From: Lutjanus erythropterus
Taxonomy: Eukaryota > Chordata > Actinopteri > Lutjaniformes > Lutjanidae
Length of the DNA: 64,000 nucleotides
Reading direction: 5' to 3'
Assembly: GCA_020091685.1 (NCBI GenBank)
Contig: CM034595.1
Coordinates: forward strand, 21,747,564-21,811,563
A program made the position numbers and the translations under genes. Shown in pieces: positions 26,501 to 41,500 of the stretch. Each line of letters begins with the position of its first letter. Position 1 is the first letter of the stretch. Below the pieces are notes generated by a model that worked only from the letters and a program-made list of their open reading frames with translations, did no database searches and was not told where the DNA came from.

Positions 26501-29500
26501 AAAATCTGGTCACACTGTATTTTACAGAACACTAAAAGATGTAACACGCTGTATTTTGTATACTATTAGACAAAAACTAGAAAAAATGTGTTCTTATAAT
26601 AATGTGTTACTTTATCAGTATTAGACCGTTTATTAGACTATTATTAAGCTTTATAACTGGGGACACATCAGAGCAGAACTCCACTGTAAACTTAAGTTTA
26701 CTGTTTCCTACTGTCACACAGAGACAAAATACTCCTCAATCTATATCACTGCAGACTTTTCATTGTAAATCTGGCTCACACATTGTTTTTAAATAGGGAA
26801 GTAGCAGATATGTGATTTCACTTTACAGTTCAGTTCTGTTGTAATTGGCATTGGTCCCTAATTACCCTCTGATGAAATCTAATAAGAGTGCAATAAAGAA
26901 TCTAACACGTATTATTTGTAGTTTATTTCTACCTCTAATTTGATGCAAGGTATGGCTTGTTACATCTTATTAGTGTCCTGTTAGGTGTATGGTACCTAAT
27001 CAGGATAATAAAGAACATATTATTTCTAGTTTTGTCCAGGTACAGCTTGTTACATCTTCTTACTGTACTGTAAAATAAAATACAACCAAATGAACTTGTT
27101 TGATCACTGAAAAGACACCAGAATTTGTCATCATAAATTAACTATGGTTGAATGAAGCTTAGAGTTTTACCAGAGAATAAAACATCTCATAAAAATGATC
27201 AATTCAGAAAATCCAGTTGAGAGGAATAAGATAAAAAAAAACACTGGTCAAGGTTAAATGGAGCCACTGTGTAGGCTGGAACAAGATGTCAGATATGGAT
27301 AAATTAAATTATGATGTACCAATAACGGTAACACAAACACATGCTGTCAATTTTAGATTTATCCTACATACTTTTTCATTTTCTTGTGACATACAGGTCA
27401 TATGATTTTTAATTTTGAAGTGCTGCTGTTAGCTCAGGAAGCATGCGACAGTACAGCTTGATGTTGGCTACTTTAAAAGTAAATGAGATGATGTTGTTGC
27501 TATGGCTTCAAAGTGCTGTAATAAAGCAACACAGACATTACGGGAACCTTATGGTACACTAGCTCTCTATACAGGGAGCATCTGGGACTGAGGAGGTGAT
27601 GTGATCATCAACAGCCTCTCACACACACCCCTCACTGTCACTCACATGTAAAGAAAAAAAAGATGAAATTAAAGCAACAGAGTGTCAGCAAATCAGTGAA
27701 ATGTGGCAGGGAATAAAGTGTGTTGCAGAATCTGCACCACAGTCTATAAAAAGTAATAGCCAATTAGAAGGCAATCCCTAGTTAAGAGAAGAGCATCTGT
27801 TCCTGATCAGCCCACAACTAGACAAGCCGCACTTCACTGTTGCACAGTGTGGGAGACCGCCAGCAACACATAAACATGGAGATACATACAGTAGATGCCC
27901 GTACACACTGTCCATTAATGCTTAGAGTTTACATAAAAAAACAAACAACTCTAAGAACACTAAAATGTTGTTTGTCAGCTGATTAGCTGCCAGCAAGCAA
28001 ATGACAGTAAGCATTACAGCAGATACACGGTTAGAAAAATAATTTGCCTCTTTTTGCATCAACAAAAGCTAAATAAGAATATGTACACATGAACATGAGA
28101 AAAACAAACAGGCACAAGCTGTCAAACACTCAAACATACACTCATGAATAACATGCCCATCAGCACAGGTACACTTTACTAGGAAAAGAAACTCCAGACC
28201 GCAGACTGATGTATGCAATCACTTTACACTGAACAGAAAGAGCAAAATCATTTATGATGATACTTGACTGCACTTGATACGCCACCAGTTTGCACTGATT
28301 GTCACCATCATGATGTTTATTGATGCTTTAAAAAGCCTGAAATAACACAGTTACACTCACAGGGTAAAAACAGTGCTGATTCCGACATATACTCAACGGC
28401 AGACGTGGCACCCTTAGTTTCACCAAACTAAAGCAATAATGTAAATGTGTGTGGACATGAGCCGAGATCTGCGATTTCATGCATTTGTACGCAACAATGT
28501 GCATTATAAAGAAAAGCAACACACAGGAACAGAAACAAGAGCTTGTTTGAGGCGCCAACACATTAAAGGACTAATTCAGATCTTTTGAAACAGATTGTAT
28601 GAGGTACGTATCTATAGTCAATTTATTATAGATTATAGATATATATTTAGCCACCAAAAAAAATTAATACCATTTAAAGGGTGCACTATATTTTCACAGC
28701 TTTAGCTTGCGATCAGAAAGTCTTTTCTGATGGGAAACTGCTGTTATATGAGCCAAATATCGCTCTCTCCAAACCAACCAGACTCCATTGGCAAAGTCAA
28801 TAATTTTACCTTCCAGAAGACTGGAGTTGTTGGTGTACCACTGCCTATTAGTTGTGTTTGTGTTATTGTGTGTCTTTGATGTTTTTAAAGGTTAGTTCAG
28901 ATTGAGAGATGTCACACAATAACTCAAACAAACTGACAGACCAGCAACTCCTGTGCTCTATGAAATAAAATGACTGATTTTGCTAACGGAGTCTGGTTTA
29001 GCAAGAGGAAAGTGATATTTAGCTCATTAAGCAGCAGTTTCCCAACATTAAAACTGATACTGATTCTTTTTTTAGGCTGGGCTTTTTTTAAGTGGCTAAA
29101 ATACATCCACAGCAGCACATTGCTTAGCTTCCATACTAGTACTCATCTCTTCTTCTCCTCACTGAGAGTGGGTCAAATAATACACTGACTATAAGTACAT
29201 CATACAGTCCCACCTCAAATAATCCAAGCTATCCCTTTAAGTGAGAATTATTTTAATTGTAGTGCATGGCATGCAGCCAGTCTATCAGGAAAATTATGAA
29301 TGAGTATTTTCACATGACATCACATATAAATGTTGCAATTTTCCTAACTAATATCAACAAACTAATATCAAACATATAAATTTGCAAAATATAGTCACAT
29401 ATGAGTATTCGCCACTTGCAGGGATCTGTTGTTTGTGTGGCGTTGGCCACACTAGAATGTCTTCAAACATAGTTATTGTCAAACTGAATGAATCTGGTAG

Positions 29501-32500
29501 ACCTTGGAAAAATGCACACACGGTATTATTTCCTGTTAAGTATATAATACCTAACAAAACCAGAAAAAGACCTTCAGCTAATTCACACCTGTCACGTTGT
29601 GTGGATGCTTTTACTCTTGTTTTAAAAACAATGATGCTTTTGTAGCACATACTTTATACTGAATCCGTTTGTACCAGTATAATAGAGCAGTACTTAACAC
29701 ATGACAATATAAAAACCTCCTGAAAGGGTGCATGGCCCTGTACACACTCAAAAAGTGGAATAGTTCCTGTAACATACTGCCTGATTTTCAAATTTTCAAA
29801 AAAGCAAGAGAGGGAACTATGTTGTTTTTACTCAGCTGACTGAATGATGTAAAAAGGATGTCTAAATCAAGATCAGCGCTTGACCCTGGTTGGTTTTCTC
29901 CTACTATTTCCCTTTCCACTGGGATTGACCTTTGCCAATTGCATAACAATATGTGTTTCAAGCCTTAGGATCTGTACAGGAATGCAGATTTGCAGAGGGG
30001 AGAATGTCCACTCTTAGAAATAAAGGTGCTAACTAGAACCATAAAAGGTTCTTTGGCTTTTCTCCATAGGAGAACCCATTTGGGCTCTTGGTAGAACCTT
30101 TTATAAAGGTTTCACTTGGCATCACTTTCAGAGAGTTCTACCTAGAACCAAACATATAAGATTAAAGATAAAACCATCTGTGAAAGGTTTCACCCAGAAC
30201 CCCCTGTGAGAGGTTCTAGAGGAGAACCCTTCTACAGTGCACTGGTTCTACTCAGAGCCCTATCTCTGGGTTCCACTCAGGATCTTTCCACCCTCTAAGA
30301 CTGCTAACCACAACCTACCGAGGGATCTACCGAGAACCTTTTTATATTTCAAGACTATCATGTAGACTCCACCTATGGGGTTCTACCAATAACTCTTTTA
30401 TGTACCAATGGTTTTGAGAACCCATCCAGGGGGTTCAACTGAGAATCTTTTTATATTATAGCACAAAAAACCCTTGATGAAAGAGTTTTTCAAGGACTTC
30501 AACAATTGTAGAAGAACTCTTTCTTCCAAAAAGGATTCTAAGGATGAAAAAGGTTCTTGTTCTTACTCATGGGTCCTTCAGAAACAAATCGTTCTGGGCC
30601 ATTCTCAGCCATTCAGGAAGAACCATCTAGGAACCCTTATTTCTAAGAGTGTATTATACGCACTGCAGGCATAAAGACTGTATAGATATACTCTATATGA
30701 AAAACTTTGAAGGCCCTTGCTGAAATAAATACAGAGTAATGGACAAATAAGCAAATCATGTTGCAGCCATCCGCCATCTCCCCTACCATAAATACACACT
30801 CTCTGCAACTTGATTGCACTATTTGTGAGTAATTTCAGGAAAGAGGAATATGATTAATAACTTCAGTGTCTCTCTCTCCCTGCACTCAATGATAACTTAG
30901 ATGTGAAAATTGCTTCTGGTTGGTGTTAATTATCTTGCCAGCTTACTTGACACATGCATTTTTAGGCCTGGGTGGTTGTCAGACCAAGATACTATTTTGC
31001 ACATGTTAGTAGGCTGTGAGCCAGAGAATCAGGAGCTGGAAAACCAACACTGAACATCATCTAATCCCCACAGGTTATGGCAATGCATCAAACAAATCAA
31101 GCCCTGTTGGCATGCCAGACTATCAGAAGAGAGACACAGAGAGAAGGACTCTGCCTGGCATCAATTAATAGACAGTTTATTCAGTCGGCGTTGTGAATCT
31201 GGGATTGGATTTCATTTACCATACTGGTAATTCATTCTGAAACAAAATGCCTCTGCTATGAGTATAGACAACTACTTGCATGTCAATGGAAATGCCTGCA
31301 GCAGGAGGTTCTCAGCAAGTGAGATGTTTCCATTTTACAGAAATACAAAAATAGTCTATTTATAATCAAATCAAACATCCAAACGTCAGTGGTAGAGTAT
31401 ATTACCGTATTGAATTGAAATGCCAGACTGTCATTGTACAAATTGCTTTTATTGTTAATTTTCTCATTTCGCAAGTTGAAAATTGCCCATAATTCAGACA
31501 GTGTGAAATCAGCACAGAAGAAATAGGGCCTGCAGGAGGTACTTATCGATATACATGCCACAACTCTGAACAGTGAGTGTTAAATTCAGTGAGGTGTGAA
31601 CAAGAAAACTAAATGAAACCCTCCTCTTTGTAATTTTTTACATGTATTTAGTGAGCACATCCTTATCACAACATAATGTGTCATAAACATAATTAATCTC
31701 TCCCTCTATATTCCAGGGCAGTATAATCTTCAGATCGAAAGGGCCCAACTCGAAGATGATGCCCCCTATGAATGTCAAGCGGGCCAGTCTGAGAGCAGTC
31801 AAGCGATCATTTCCAGTACAGCCTGGGTCAACATCCTAAGTGAGTGAGTGCGTGAGCAGAGGGGATGGTGGGGGCTAAACGTGTATTTTTTTGGTCAGGG
31901 TTAAAAAACGATGTATAGTTTCCACTGCAGGAACCTTTGGAGCATGGTGCGTTTCCATCACAGGGACTGGGGTCTAAATTAAGTTCTGGGGACATTATTT
32001 TACCCCCCAAAACTATCCCCACTTGGTCTCTAGTACTTTTCAAAAGTGCAGTGACTTTGGGGTGGGGCTTGCAGTGTGAAACATTTTGTGACTGGTCAAG
32101 AATTCCCAGCAATTTATTTCAACCACCATATTTAACGATTGCCACGCTTTGACACATCAACATGTAGTTACAAAAGAAAGCATATGACAGAAAAATAATG
32201 ATGCCTCTTGCTTTATGTGATGGCATCGATGTACACTGTCTGGCCAAAAAAAAAAAATCACACTAATATTTCACTGGACTGCCTTTAGCTTTGATTATGG
32301 CATACATTCGCCATGGTATCATTTGGATAAGCTTATGCAATGTCACAACATTTATTTCTGTCCAAAGTTGCATTTATTTTTCACCAAGGTCTTGTATTAA
32401 TGATGGGAGAGTCGGACCACTGCATCAAGTCTTCTCCAGCACATCCCAAAGATTCTTGATGGGGTTAAGGTCTGGACTCCGTGGTGGTTCCAATTAGTCT

Positions 32501-35500
32501 CACTGATAACTGTCTTTCTTGAGGCTACACAGCTATTTAGTCCCAATCCCTTGACTTCTCTTTGCATTGTGCATGTGGAAATACTCTTACTTTCACTATT
32601 AAACATAGTCGAGAGTTCTCCAGTCACATTCATTCAGGAGTTTTTTCCAACCACATCTCTTCTTAAGTTCTTAAACCAATTTTAGTAGTTTCAGCCATCT
32701 CCTTAGTTGTTTTCTTTGCTTGATGCAGGCCATTAATATGACCTTTCTGAAACAGGATGTCAAAAGAAAGACAAAAGTCAGGAAGTGGTACTTTCTAAAA
32801 GTACAGGACATTGGGGTTTTCAGTGCTGAACATGTGTAATTGCTTGACCACTGGCAACATTTTATTTCAGCCACCATTTTTTAAAATCTGCAGCCATAAC
32901 CCAGTTTTTGTTCACTGGGCTTTGACATATCAACGTGGAATTACAGAGGAAGGCATACAAAATGGACCAACAGCAAAGTTCAGGCCTTATTGAGTATTTA
33001 TGCTGAGGATGAAATCCAGAGGGAACTAGGAACTGAGATCTGCAATGATGAGTTGTATACAACAATCTCCTGCAAGTTAAGTGAGCAGAACATTGTCCAC
33101 ACCAGAAGCCAGAAGAAGCAAAACAAAATTACAGATTGCATCACAGATTTACATGGCGTCAGCATTGTTGTGTACTTGCAGGCAAGAATGGCATGTAAAA
33201 GCAGCCATCTCACTGGTCTTTAGACTGCAGAGGAAGCACAGACAACAGGCTGAAGGAAGCTCCTAGCATTCAACAAAAATAGAAACATACCACTTTTGTT
33301 TTTGCTCCCATTTTTATTAGTTGCAGTAAAAGATCTCAGGCTTCTATCCACACAAATTTATTTCTCTCAAATTTTGTTCACAAATGTTTGTAGAATACAT
33401 GTGAGTGAGCACTTCTCGTTTGCCAAGATAATCCATCCACCTGACAGGTGTGCCATATAGAGATGTTAATTAAACAACAGGATTATTGCACAGGTGTGCC
33501 TTGGACTGGTCACATTAAAAGCCCACTCTAAAAAGTAGAGTTTGATGTTGAAAAAATATATTTATTCGGGAATGAACTATGGCCAATCTGCCAATTGAGG
33601 TAGAGTTAGGCCGATCATAATTTTCCTTGATGAGGAATAAAATTTGGTATCTGTAGCCCTATGTGAAATAGTCATAGTTCAGTGCCTAATAAATGTCTTT
33701 TTACAAAATAAAATGTTTTAGGGTGACATTTTATTGTAACCAATCCGAGGCACATCTTTGTGATAATCCTGCTGTTGAATCAGCATCTCCATTGTCCTGT
33801 CCACACACACTCAGGTATTTTTATGTGTTTTTGCCTTTCATCCACATACAAACAGCACTTTAGGTCACTAAAAGAGTTTTGGCTTCTAATGTCAGAGTGC
33901 ACTGTTATCTTGTTTGTTTATATGAAGGGCGATTTTGTACATTCGGGGAATGGCAAGACTGTGTCCACATGTTGGAGGAATAAAAATGAATCCAGTGGAA
34001 GAATGCTGTATTACCTGAGTGACTCGAGAAAACTGCTAATACATTTGGACTACTACCGTCAACTTTTCGCTAACATACAATGTAAGTTCATGCTTGTGAG
34101 CAGCTGACTGCGCATCAAAGTCAAACAACCTCGAGCTAAATCCACAGACCAGATCGACAGAGAAGGAAAGTTTCTTTGAATTTACAAGTGTAATGTGACT
34201 GCAACCACTGATTCATGGACATTGTCAAAAATGAATTTGTTTTGATGCATCAATGTTTGCTAGTATGATAGAGTATGTGTTATGATACTTTGGAGTATTT
34301 GAGTTTTTACACTGATGAAATGGATATTATAAAATATATATTTAGAAAGACACAAATGGACATTGAAAGTAGAATGATGGAAAAGGGAGATAAAAACACA
34401 TGTGGTTGAAAATATTAGAATGCAAGTGGATACTGTGAACAGCAGTAACATTTCCCCAGTCAAAACATCCCTTGTTTACACCAGCATGCTCATGCCCAGT
34501 GTAAGTTTGTGATATGTGTTCTTACGTGTACTAATATGGATGGAGATGTTTTTCTGAAAAAGTGTTAAAATGCTCATCTAGACAGAGATCAGTTTTTAAA
34601 AAACTATATGGTGTCAGGTGGATGGATTATCTTAGCAAAGGAGTGCTCACTAACATTGATTTTAACAAATTTGTGAAGACATTTTTTTTGTGTGTGCGTA
34701 CAGTAGATGAAGTCTTAGATTTTAACTTCAACTTGTGAAAAACAGTGTAGCGTTTCTATTTTTGGTGAGTGTATAGTTCCTGTGACTAAAGGTTCTGGTT
34801 ACTTTGAGTGGAAATGTGTAATAAGGCACAATGGGCATCCTCAGTACTCCTGTAACATACACAACCTCTTGACCGGTAATCAGCATATAAAGAGCTGTTA
34901 AATATTCATTTCTATTGATAAAGAGCTTTCATTTGCTTAACATAACACATTTGAAGCAGTGCACACTTGAATGTGGTGACTACACTTAAAGTGTCCTTGG
35001 GTACAGTAGAACTCAGTGGTTTCCTTCAAGTGCAAATCATATTTAAAGCATGTATGAACCATGAAAAAAGTCACAATTTTTATAACTTTCTGGACAGTAT
35101 TTATTCCTTTAACAAGCACAGTGCCATCCCTACACGTTCCAGTAGGTGTGTGGCTTTCACCAGCAGCTACACAATATAAAGTATCTGCAGAGCCTGGATT
35201 CTCTGGCAGCCTCAGGGCGATCCATGTCTCTCCCTCGCACAGGAATAAATTATAACAGAAGTGATTGAAAAGTTCCTACTCAGACATGGGCTGGAATAAA
35301 TGTAATTGTACGACTACATTAGACCACCTGTTGTCACTCTATAACAACCGGTATCTCTTCTCTCCTTTTTCCTCTAGCTTGTGGGAGCAAGCCCATATGT
35401 GGCAAGGAAAGGACTCTAAAAGATCCTTTCTTCTCCAGGCGCAGTTCATTTACTTACATCCCCCTCCCCATTCTCTCCATTGCACAATTTCTCCCTCTCT

Positions 35501-38500
35501 GCCTCGCTTTCGGGCTTTCTCTTTGGTGACCATGGAGAGGGGTTTTTTTCAAAAGGGGTGAGGGGGGGAGTGAGGGTTGCCGGGGCAATTCTAGCGTCCT
35601 CGCTCTCCTCTGGGAAGAAAGCAGGTTTTTCTGACATCAATGGATCGGTGGGAGGGATGGCGGGTGGTGTGGGATAGGAAGAGGCATAGACCACAGACGT
35701 CTCCGTTGAATGGCGATGTTCTGTTCTACACTGAAGCGGTCTCATGTCCTACAGCAGGCCTACACCTGCAGCCACAGCAGGCTTGACTCCCACGTTTATT
35801 TCCTCAGAGAAGGCTATTACACGTGCACCCACATGCACAAAGTCAACACAATTGCTTCTGGCTTTGGCTAAAAGGTCAAGATGTGTGGGAATTATGTTTT
35901 GTGTTGCATCAGGGATCACTGGTAGTTGTATTTGCCGTGAGTGAAACCTAAATGTTGCCCTGTGTTCCTTGACATCAGATCTGAATCCTCTCCATCAATG
36001 CTGGACTGTCTGAGGGGCAGGGGTGAAAAAAATAAGGGCACCAGCTGTATGTGGTGGCAATGTGCTAAAAGTTGAGATGCACTTTATTACATTTTCTCCA
36101 CTGGAAGGATGCTCTAGAGGGCACTTTATCACCTTATAGGGCACTTTACCACATTTTGTCATCTGTAAGTGCACCATAGAGGACACCTTATTGCGTTTTG
36201 TCCACTGGAAGGGCACCTTATAAGCACTTTACCACATTTTCTCCAGTGGAGGGCACAAGAGAGGGCACTTAAACACATTTTGTCCACTTGCAGGGCAGCC
36301 TACAGGGCATTTGATTATGTTTTGTCCACTGGAGGGCAACTTAAAAGCACTTAACCACATTTTATCCACTGGAAAGCCACCACTTTACTGCCACTTAACT
36401 GTGTTCTGTCTACTGGAAGGGCACCACAGAGGGCATTTTATCACATTTTGTCAACTGGAGGGGCACCTTACAAGGCACTTAACCACATTTTGTCCACTGG
36501 AAGGGACCTCATAAGGCACTTAACTCATTTTATCCACTAGAATGGCACCTTATAAGGTACTTTACCACATTTTGTCCACTGAAGGGCACTCTAGAGGGCA
36601 CTTAATCTTGTTTTGTCCACTAGAAGGGAACTATAGAGGGCAATTTGTCATGTTTTACTACCACAGGGACAACCAAGAAGGCACTTTTGCAATGTTTTTT
36701 TCAAATATGGCAATCAACCCACACTGCCCCCACCATTGCTCTCCACACATCTCGGCTGGTGTTTTTGTTTGGTATGTAGGGATCACTCTCCAGCTGTTGA
36801 CCGTTTAAAGATGGACATTTGCAGCTGCACTGTTGCAAAGGGCAAAGAGTGAAGCGGCCGACTTAAAAAGCACTCCGCAGCCTCGGTCCTAAAGGGTCAT
36901 TTGTTCCAGCCCACCAACTCAACTGATTCAAAATACGTGACTAATCTGGGGCTTTATAATGAGCTGATGAATTCAATCTCCTGTTAGTGCTGAACTGGGA
37001 CTAGAAACTGTGCATCCTTTTGAAGAGCACTGTCTCTGATGAGTTCCCCACGGACTTCTCCATCACTGAACTACAGCTCCCAAGGCCCCACACCCCTGGC
37101 CAGTCAACCATGGCCACATCCCATCAAGCCCTGCATCAAATCAAAACACTATAAACTCTTTATGAGATACAGTGGGGGAGAGGGGAGGAATGTGAAAACA
37201 AAACAGAGATCGCTGGTCAAATAATTGGATTCTCGGGTCAGAGCGAGTGCTATCATGACTGGCTAATTCAAGATGGATCACCACAGGCACTGAGTAGCAG
37301 GGATGGAGGCAAAAATGTCAATAACCCCCATCCATGGGCTTACAAAGAGATGTTTTCAAGACATTTCCATTGGTGCTACATAACTCCTGTGTGTTTTTGC
37401 CTTCCTGCGGAGCTTAGATAGGGGATTACTGCAATAGGCAGATCAAGTGGCAGTGAGTAATCCATGACAATAACAACCTCTACCCCCACCACCGAAACCC
37501 CCTCCTCTGCTAAAACTTACCCCGCACTGTGCCCGTCACATACCTGACACATCCTGTGTCTCGGTTTATACCATTAGCCTTAGCATTTAATCCTATTAAT
37601 GAACAACTCTCTCCCTCACCGCATTGCATGCCTGTACAGATGCCTCCTGCAAATGTTCAAAACAGTTATTTGATGTGTTCTGGTTTTAGACTGTGTTACT
37701 CATTCAGTTGCCATAGTTGGGTCTTACAGAGATGTGTGTGTGAGAGTGTGTGTGAGTGTGCCCATGTGTGTAAGCTTATTATCAGTGTTGGTTGGAGGTT
37801 AGAGGACATTTTAGGAACCAGGGCTATAGTGAGGTTTTTGCGGTAGCTAATGAGTTTAGCACTTGAAGAGTATATAATGAGCCTTCATTTTATGATTCCC
37901 TGCTATGAATAATGGAACAACTTATAAATGGGGGCATAAGCAACGTAGAACATGGTGACTTTATTCATCTTCGTTCACGAAAAGTTCTGACAGTTGCCCA
38001 AGATATAACCCCATCAGAGGACAGTGTGTTATACACTGGTGTGACGGTGCGCATATCACACTACCAGACTGAGTCAGGGTCTTTACAATTAACAAATGAA
38101 GCTCTGCTAAATGGTAAAATGAGACAGTAATAGGATAACTGAGATATTCTCTCTCTCTGCTTTGCATCTAAGTCTTTTTTTAATCTATCCATCATGTAGA
38201 TTTACCATTCAGTCAGTTTAGGCCTTGCAGGTGTGTGAATTACTTTCTGTAAATGGCCATGATTCAAACAAATAGGAATTTAAGGCTCCAGTGTGTAAGA
38301 GGTTTTTTGTTTGGCAGAATAAGGCAGAAATGGAATAATATTCATAATAGGGCTGTAGTCAACCAAATAAAATCTTGGTTGACTGAAATTCTGCCTACTC
38401 CTCAACCAATCAATTGGTTGATGGGAAAAGAAATCTGCACATTAACTGTTGATGAACAAAATCAGCCAGTGTACTGAGTGGCCTAAATGGATGCTAATCA

Positions 38501-41500
38501 AATGAAAGCTACACAGTGTTGCCAAGCAAATGAAGTCCTGCAGTTTGACCATTTCTTTTTAACATGCAGGTGTATTGTTACTTTAAGGCTACATCCATCA
38601 AGTTAATTTACATACAGCGGCAACACAGCAACAGACACAAGCACACACCAGCAATGAGGATCACAACAAAGCAGAACCAGCTTCTTTTTAACAACAACAC
38701 TAATGCTAGTTGAGCTACCGCAGCACGTGCTACAGTATGAACTTCCACAGAAAGCAACATGAATTAACAGTTGCCTACATCTGACCTAATATTCGTGTTA
38801 CTGAGTTTTCTTCACATGAGGCTTTACACAGTTTCTCTTGATTTCCCCTCAATATCCCCTCCAACATCGCCTCAACGTGTGGGACTAGCCACATTTGCTG
38901 TGCAACAGCTAACACTAAATTCAACAGGATAACTTGCAAAATAAACAGTAAAACCATCAAGTCTGAAGTTGGTTCGCAGACAGCTTTGGTATTTATTTAT
39001 TGTTAAACGTGTGGTGCCCATTAAGAAAGCAGTTCGTCGGGTTGAAATCCACACACGTGCTATCATTGAAAATGTAATTTTTATCCAATTGGCTTGTCTG
39101 TCTTTTGAGGCTAGAGTAAGAGTAAAGTTTTCATTGCTTTAAAATGAGCTGGCATGGGTCCTCTCACATGGTGGCTGCCATGTTGCTCCATTTCTACAGT
39201 AGCCCAGAAACCAAACCTAATTTTTTGCATGTTTCGCTGTCACTACAAGTTCTCATACAGTCTTGGAAGGGGAGGGCGCAGCAAGGTGAAATCCCACACA
39301 CTGGTCTTAAAATTTGTTATGGATAATGGACACAAAACCAAATGGTAAGAGATTCAGTAATTGGTCAAGAAGGAGTGATGAGTCTATGGGTGGGTGAACC
39401 ACAGAAGAGATGCAGATGTGAAGGAGGAGACAGAGAGGAAGGGAAAGCTGAAAAAATTAGAACTGTTTCAGGGGCTTTCATTGCCAGAGATCACACACCT
39501 GAGACCTAAAATGTGTGTACATGTGTGTGAATGTGTGTGTATTTATGCATGCGGGTATAAAAATACTTGTGGATGTATATGTGAGTGAGTGTTTGGTTTT
39601 GGCCAGTCTTCATTTTCCAGAGATAAAAACAATGAGTTGTGTCTGTCTGGTGTTGAGAAGTCTGATCTTCTGTTCTCCATTATTTTCTTAATTCAGCATA
39701 ATAAGCTTTTTAGAGACTCTTTTATCCTCTGGGCCTTCTCCAATATTTTCCAGAGAATCAGCTCAGTATTACATGTTACTGTGCACACACACACTGGTGC
39801 CTGTTTTTTAGAATGAAGTGAGATGAATGTAGCTCGTCTGCACATTCACTCGCCTGTGTCAGTGTGTTTGTGCGTGCAAAATCTGCATGGACTGTAGACT
39901 TGAGTTTATCTTTGGGTGTTTGTGTGCAAAGGAGAAAAGGGAGTGTATGTGTGTGAATGAGAGAGAAAGATAGGTGGAAAGAGCTGCTTATGCATATTGA
40001 TGTGTGTCTGCTAATCTGCTTCTTATCTGCCTTATCCATCCATCCGTCTGTATTTGTCTAATGAATCGAATTTTGTGGCTCACTGTTTCCCGTCTGAACG
40101 GCAGGAGCACGTCTTTGCATGCCTATCTATTTTTGTGTTCATACAGTATATGTACCTTAATAAGGGAGATAGGGCTAGAAAGCAGAGAGAAAGAGAGGGA
40201 GATGGGGAGACAGAATTTTTAAAAAAGCCGACAGCAAGGAGACAAAGAAGGGGCACAAAGAGTTAATTAAGAGAACAGCTTGTTTGCTGTCTCTTCTTTG
40301 CTCCGAGTGCCTGTCGAGTAAATTGAATAGAATGTGTGTTTTCTTGCTGTCCACATGTGCTATCACATTTGTACAAATGTGTGTGTGCGTCTAAGTTCAT
40401 CCTGCCTGGGCTGATTGGGTCACATGGTTTGCAGATGTGATGGATGGCGGGCTGTAATTCCCAGTCCAAGCTGGAACACACCTACCCCCGCACTTCTGCA
40501 GTTTAACTGCAGTGGTCAAGAAGGATAGCATGGGGAAGAGAAGAGAAGGGGGGGGGGTGGGCTCAGGCTGCTGGAGAGGGATGATGGAGTGAATGAGAGA
40601 TAAGAGAAACGGGCCAGCATGAGCGAGCGAGGAAAAAATTAGATACCTGCCTGCCTCATTTGCGAACATATCATTATTCTTATTTTAGGATTTGTTAGGC
40701 TGCCAGACACTCCTCGAGCACAACAAGTGGAGTGCCTATGTGAGTCGTGCGGGCCTGAGTAGATTGAGAGTGCAGGGGCTGTCAATAGATGCATGGCCCA
40801 GTCATCTTCTCAGGGAAGAGGGGGGAAAAACAAACAAATGCATCTCATTATTGCAGCGCGCGCCTCTGCAGTGCTCTGGGTAACCCATCACAGTCCACAC
40901 AGATTCAATTGCTTCTTTTAAATCAGTTTGAAGCTGCAGCCACATCTCATCTGTCTCAATAGCAGACTGGAGCCAATGGGCGACTCTGCACACAGCAACA
41001 GCTCCTCCTAGTGGCCAGAGATTGATTGTAACGTGCCAGAGAAGAGATGGAGAGGAGCTGAATGAGCTGGCTGGTTTAGTTGCTTGTGGTCCAGCTGTTT
41101 TCACCCACAAATTAGCAGTGGATTCATCTCAGACATTCAGCTAGCAGCTATCCTCCTGCCCCTGCTCTGTCTTTACACTCACTTTTCATTCTTGCCATAT
41201 CTCTTTTCGTGTCTGCCAGAGTCTTTCATGTCTGCCTCACACACATGTATCCATCCTGTACTTTCCCAACTCCCCTGTTCTGTCTCTGAACTCAGGCAGC
41301 CTTTGCACTTGATCTTTGATGAAAGCAAAACAACCCTAACGGTAACCATAGTTTCTAATTCTATGGGCTCACCCACTCGCTTAAAAGCTGGCACAATAAA
41401 CGATCAGGTTTGTGATAGTCTTGGTACAGATCTGCAGAAATCTCTTTGATGATTAGTTGGTGACAGATTTCTCAATTTACTGCCAAACAATTCCCGGTCC

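Noticed and set aside
33760..34107. 115-codon frame in intron 3
   Set aside because: No similarity to any family I know and no splice borders; treated as chance.
36079..36700. CRISPR-like repeat array
   Set aside because: Units are diverged tandem copies without unique spacers, in a vertebrate intron.
36169..36808. Repetitive open frames in the minisatellite
   Set aside because: Unit lengths vary between about 40 and 46 bp, so no frame persists; the frames are a by-product of the repeat.
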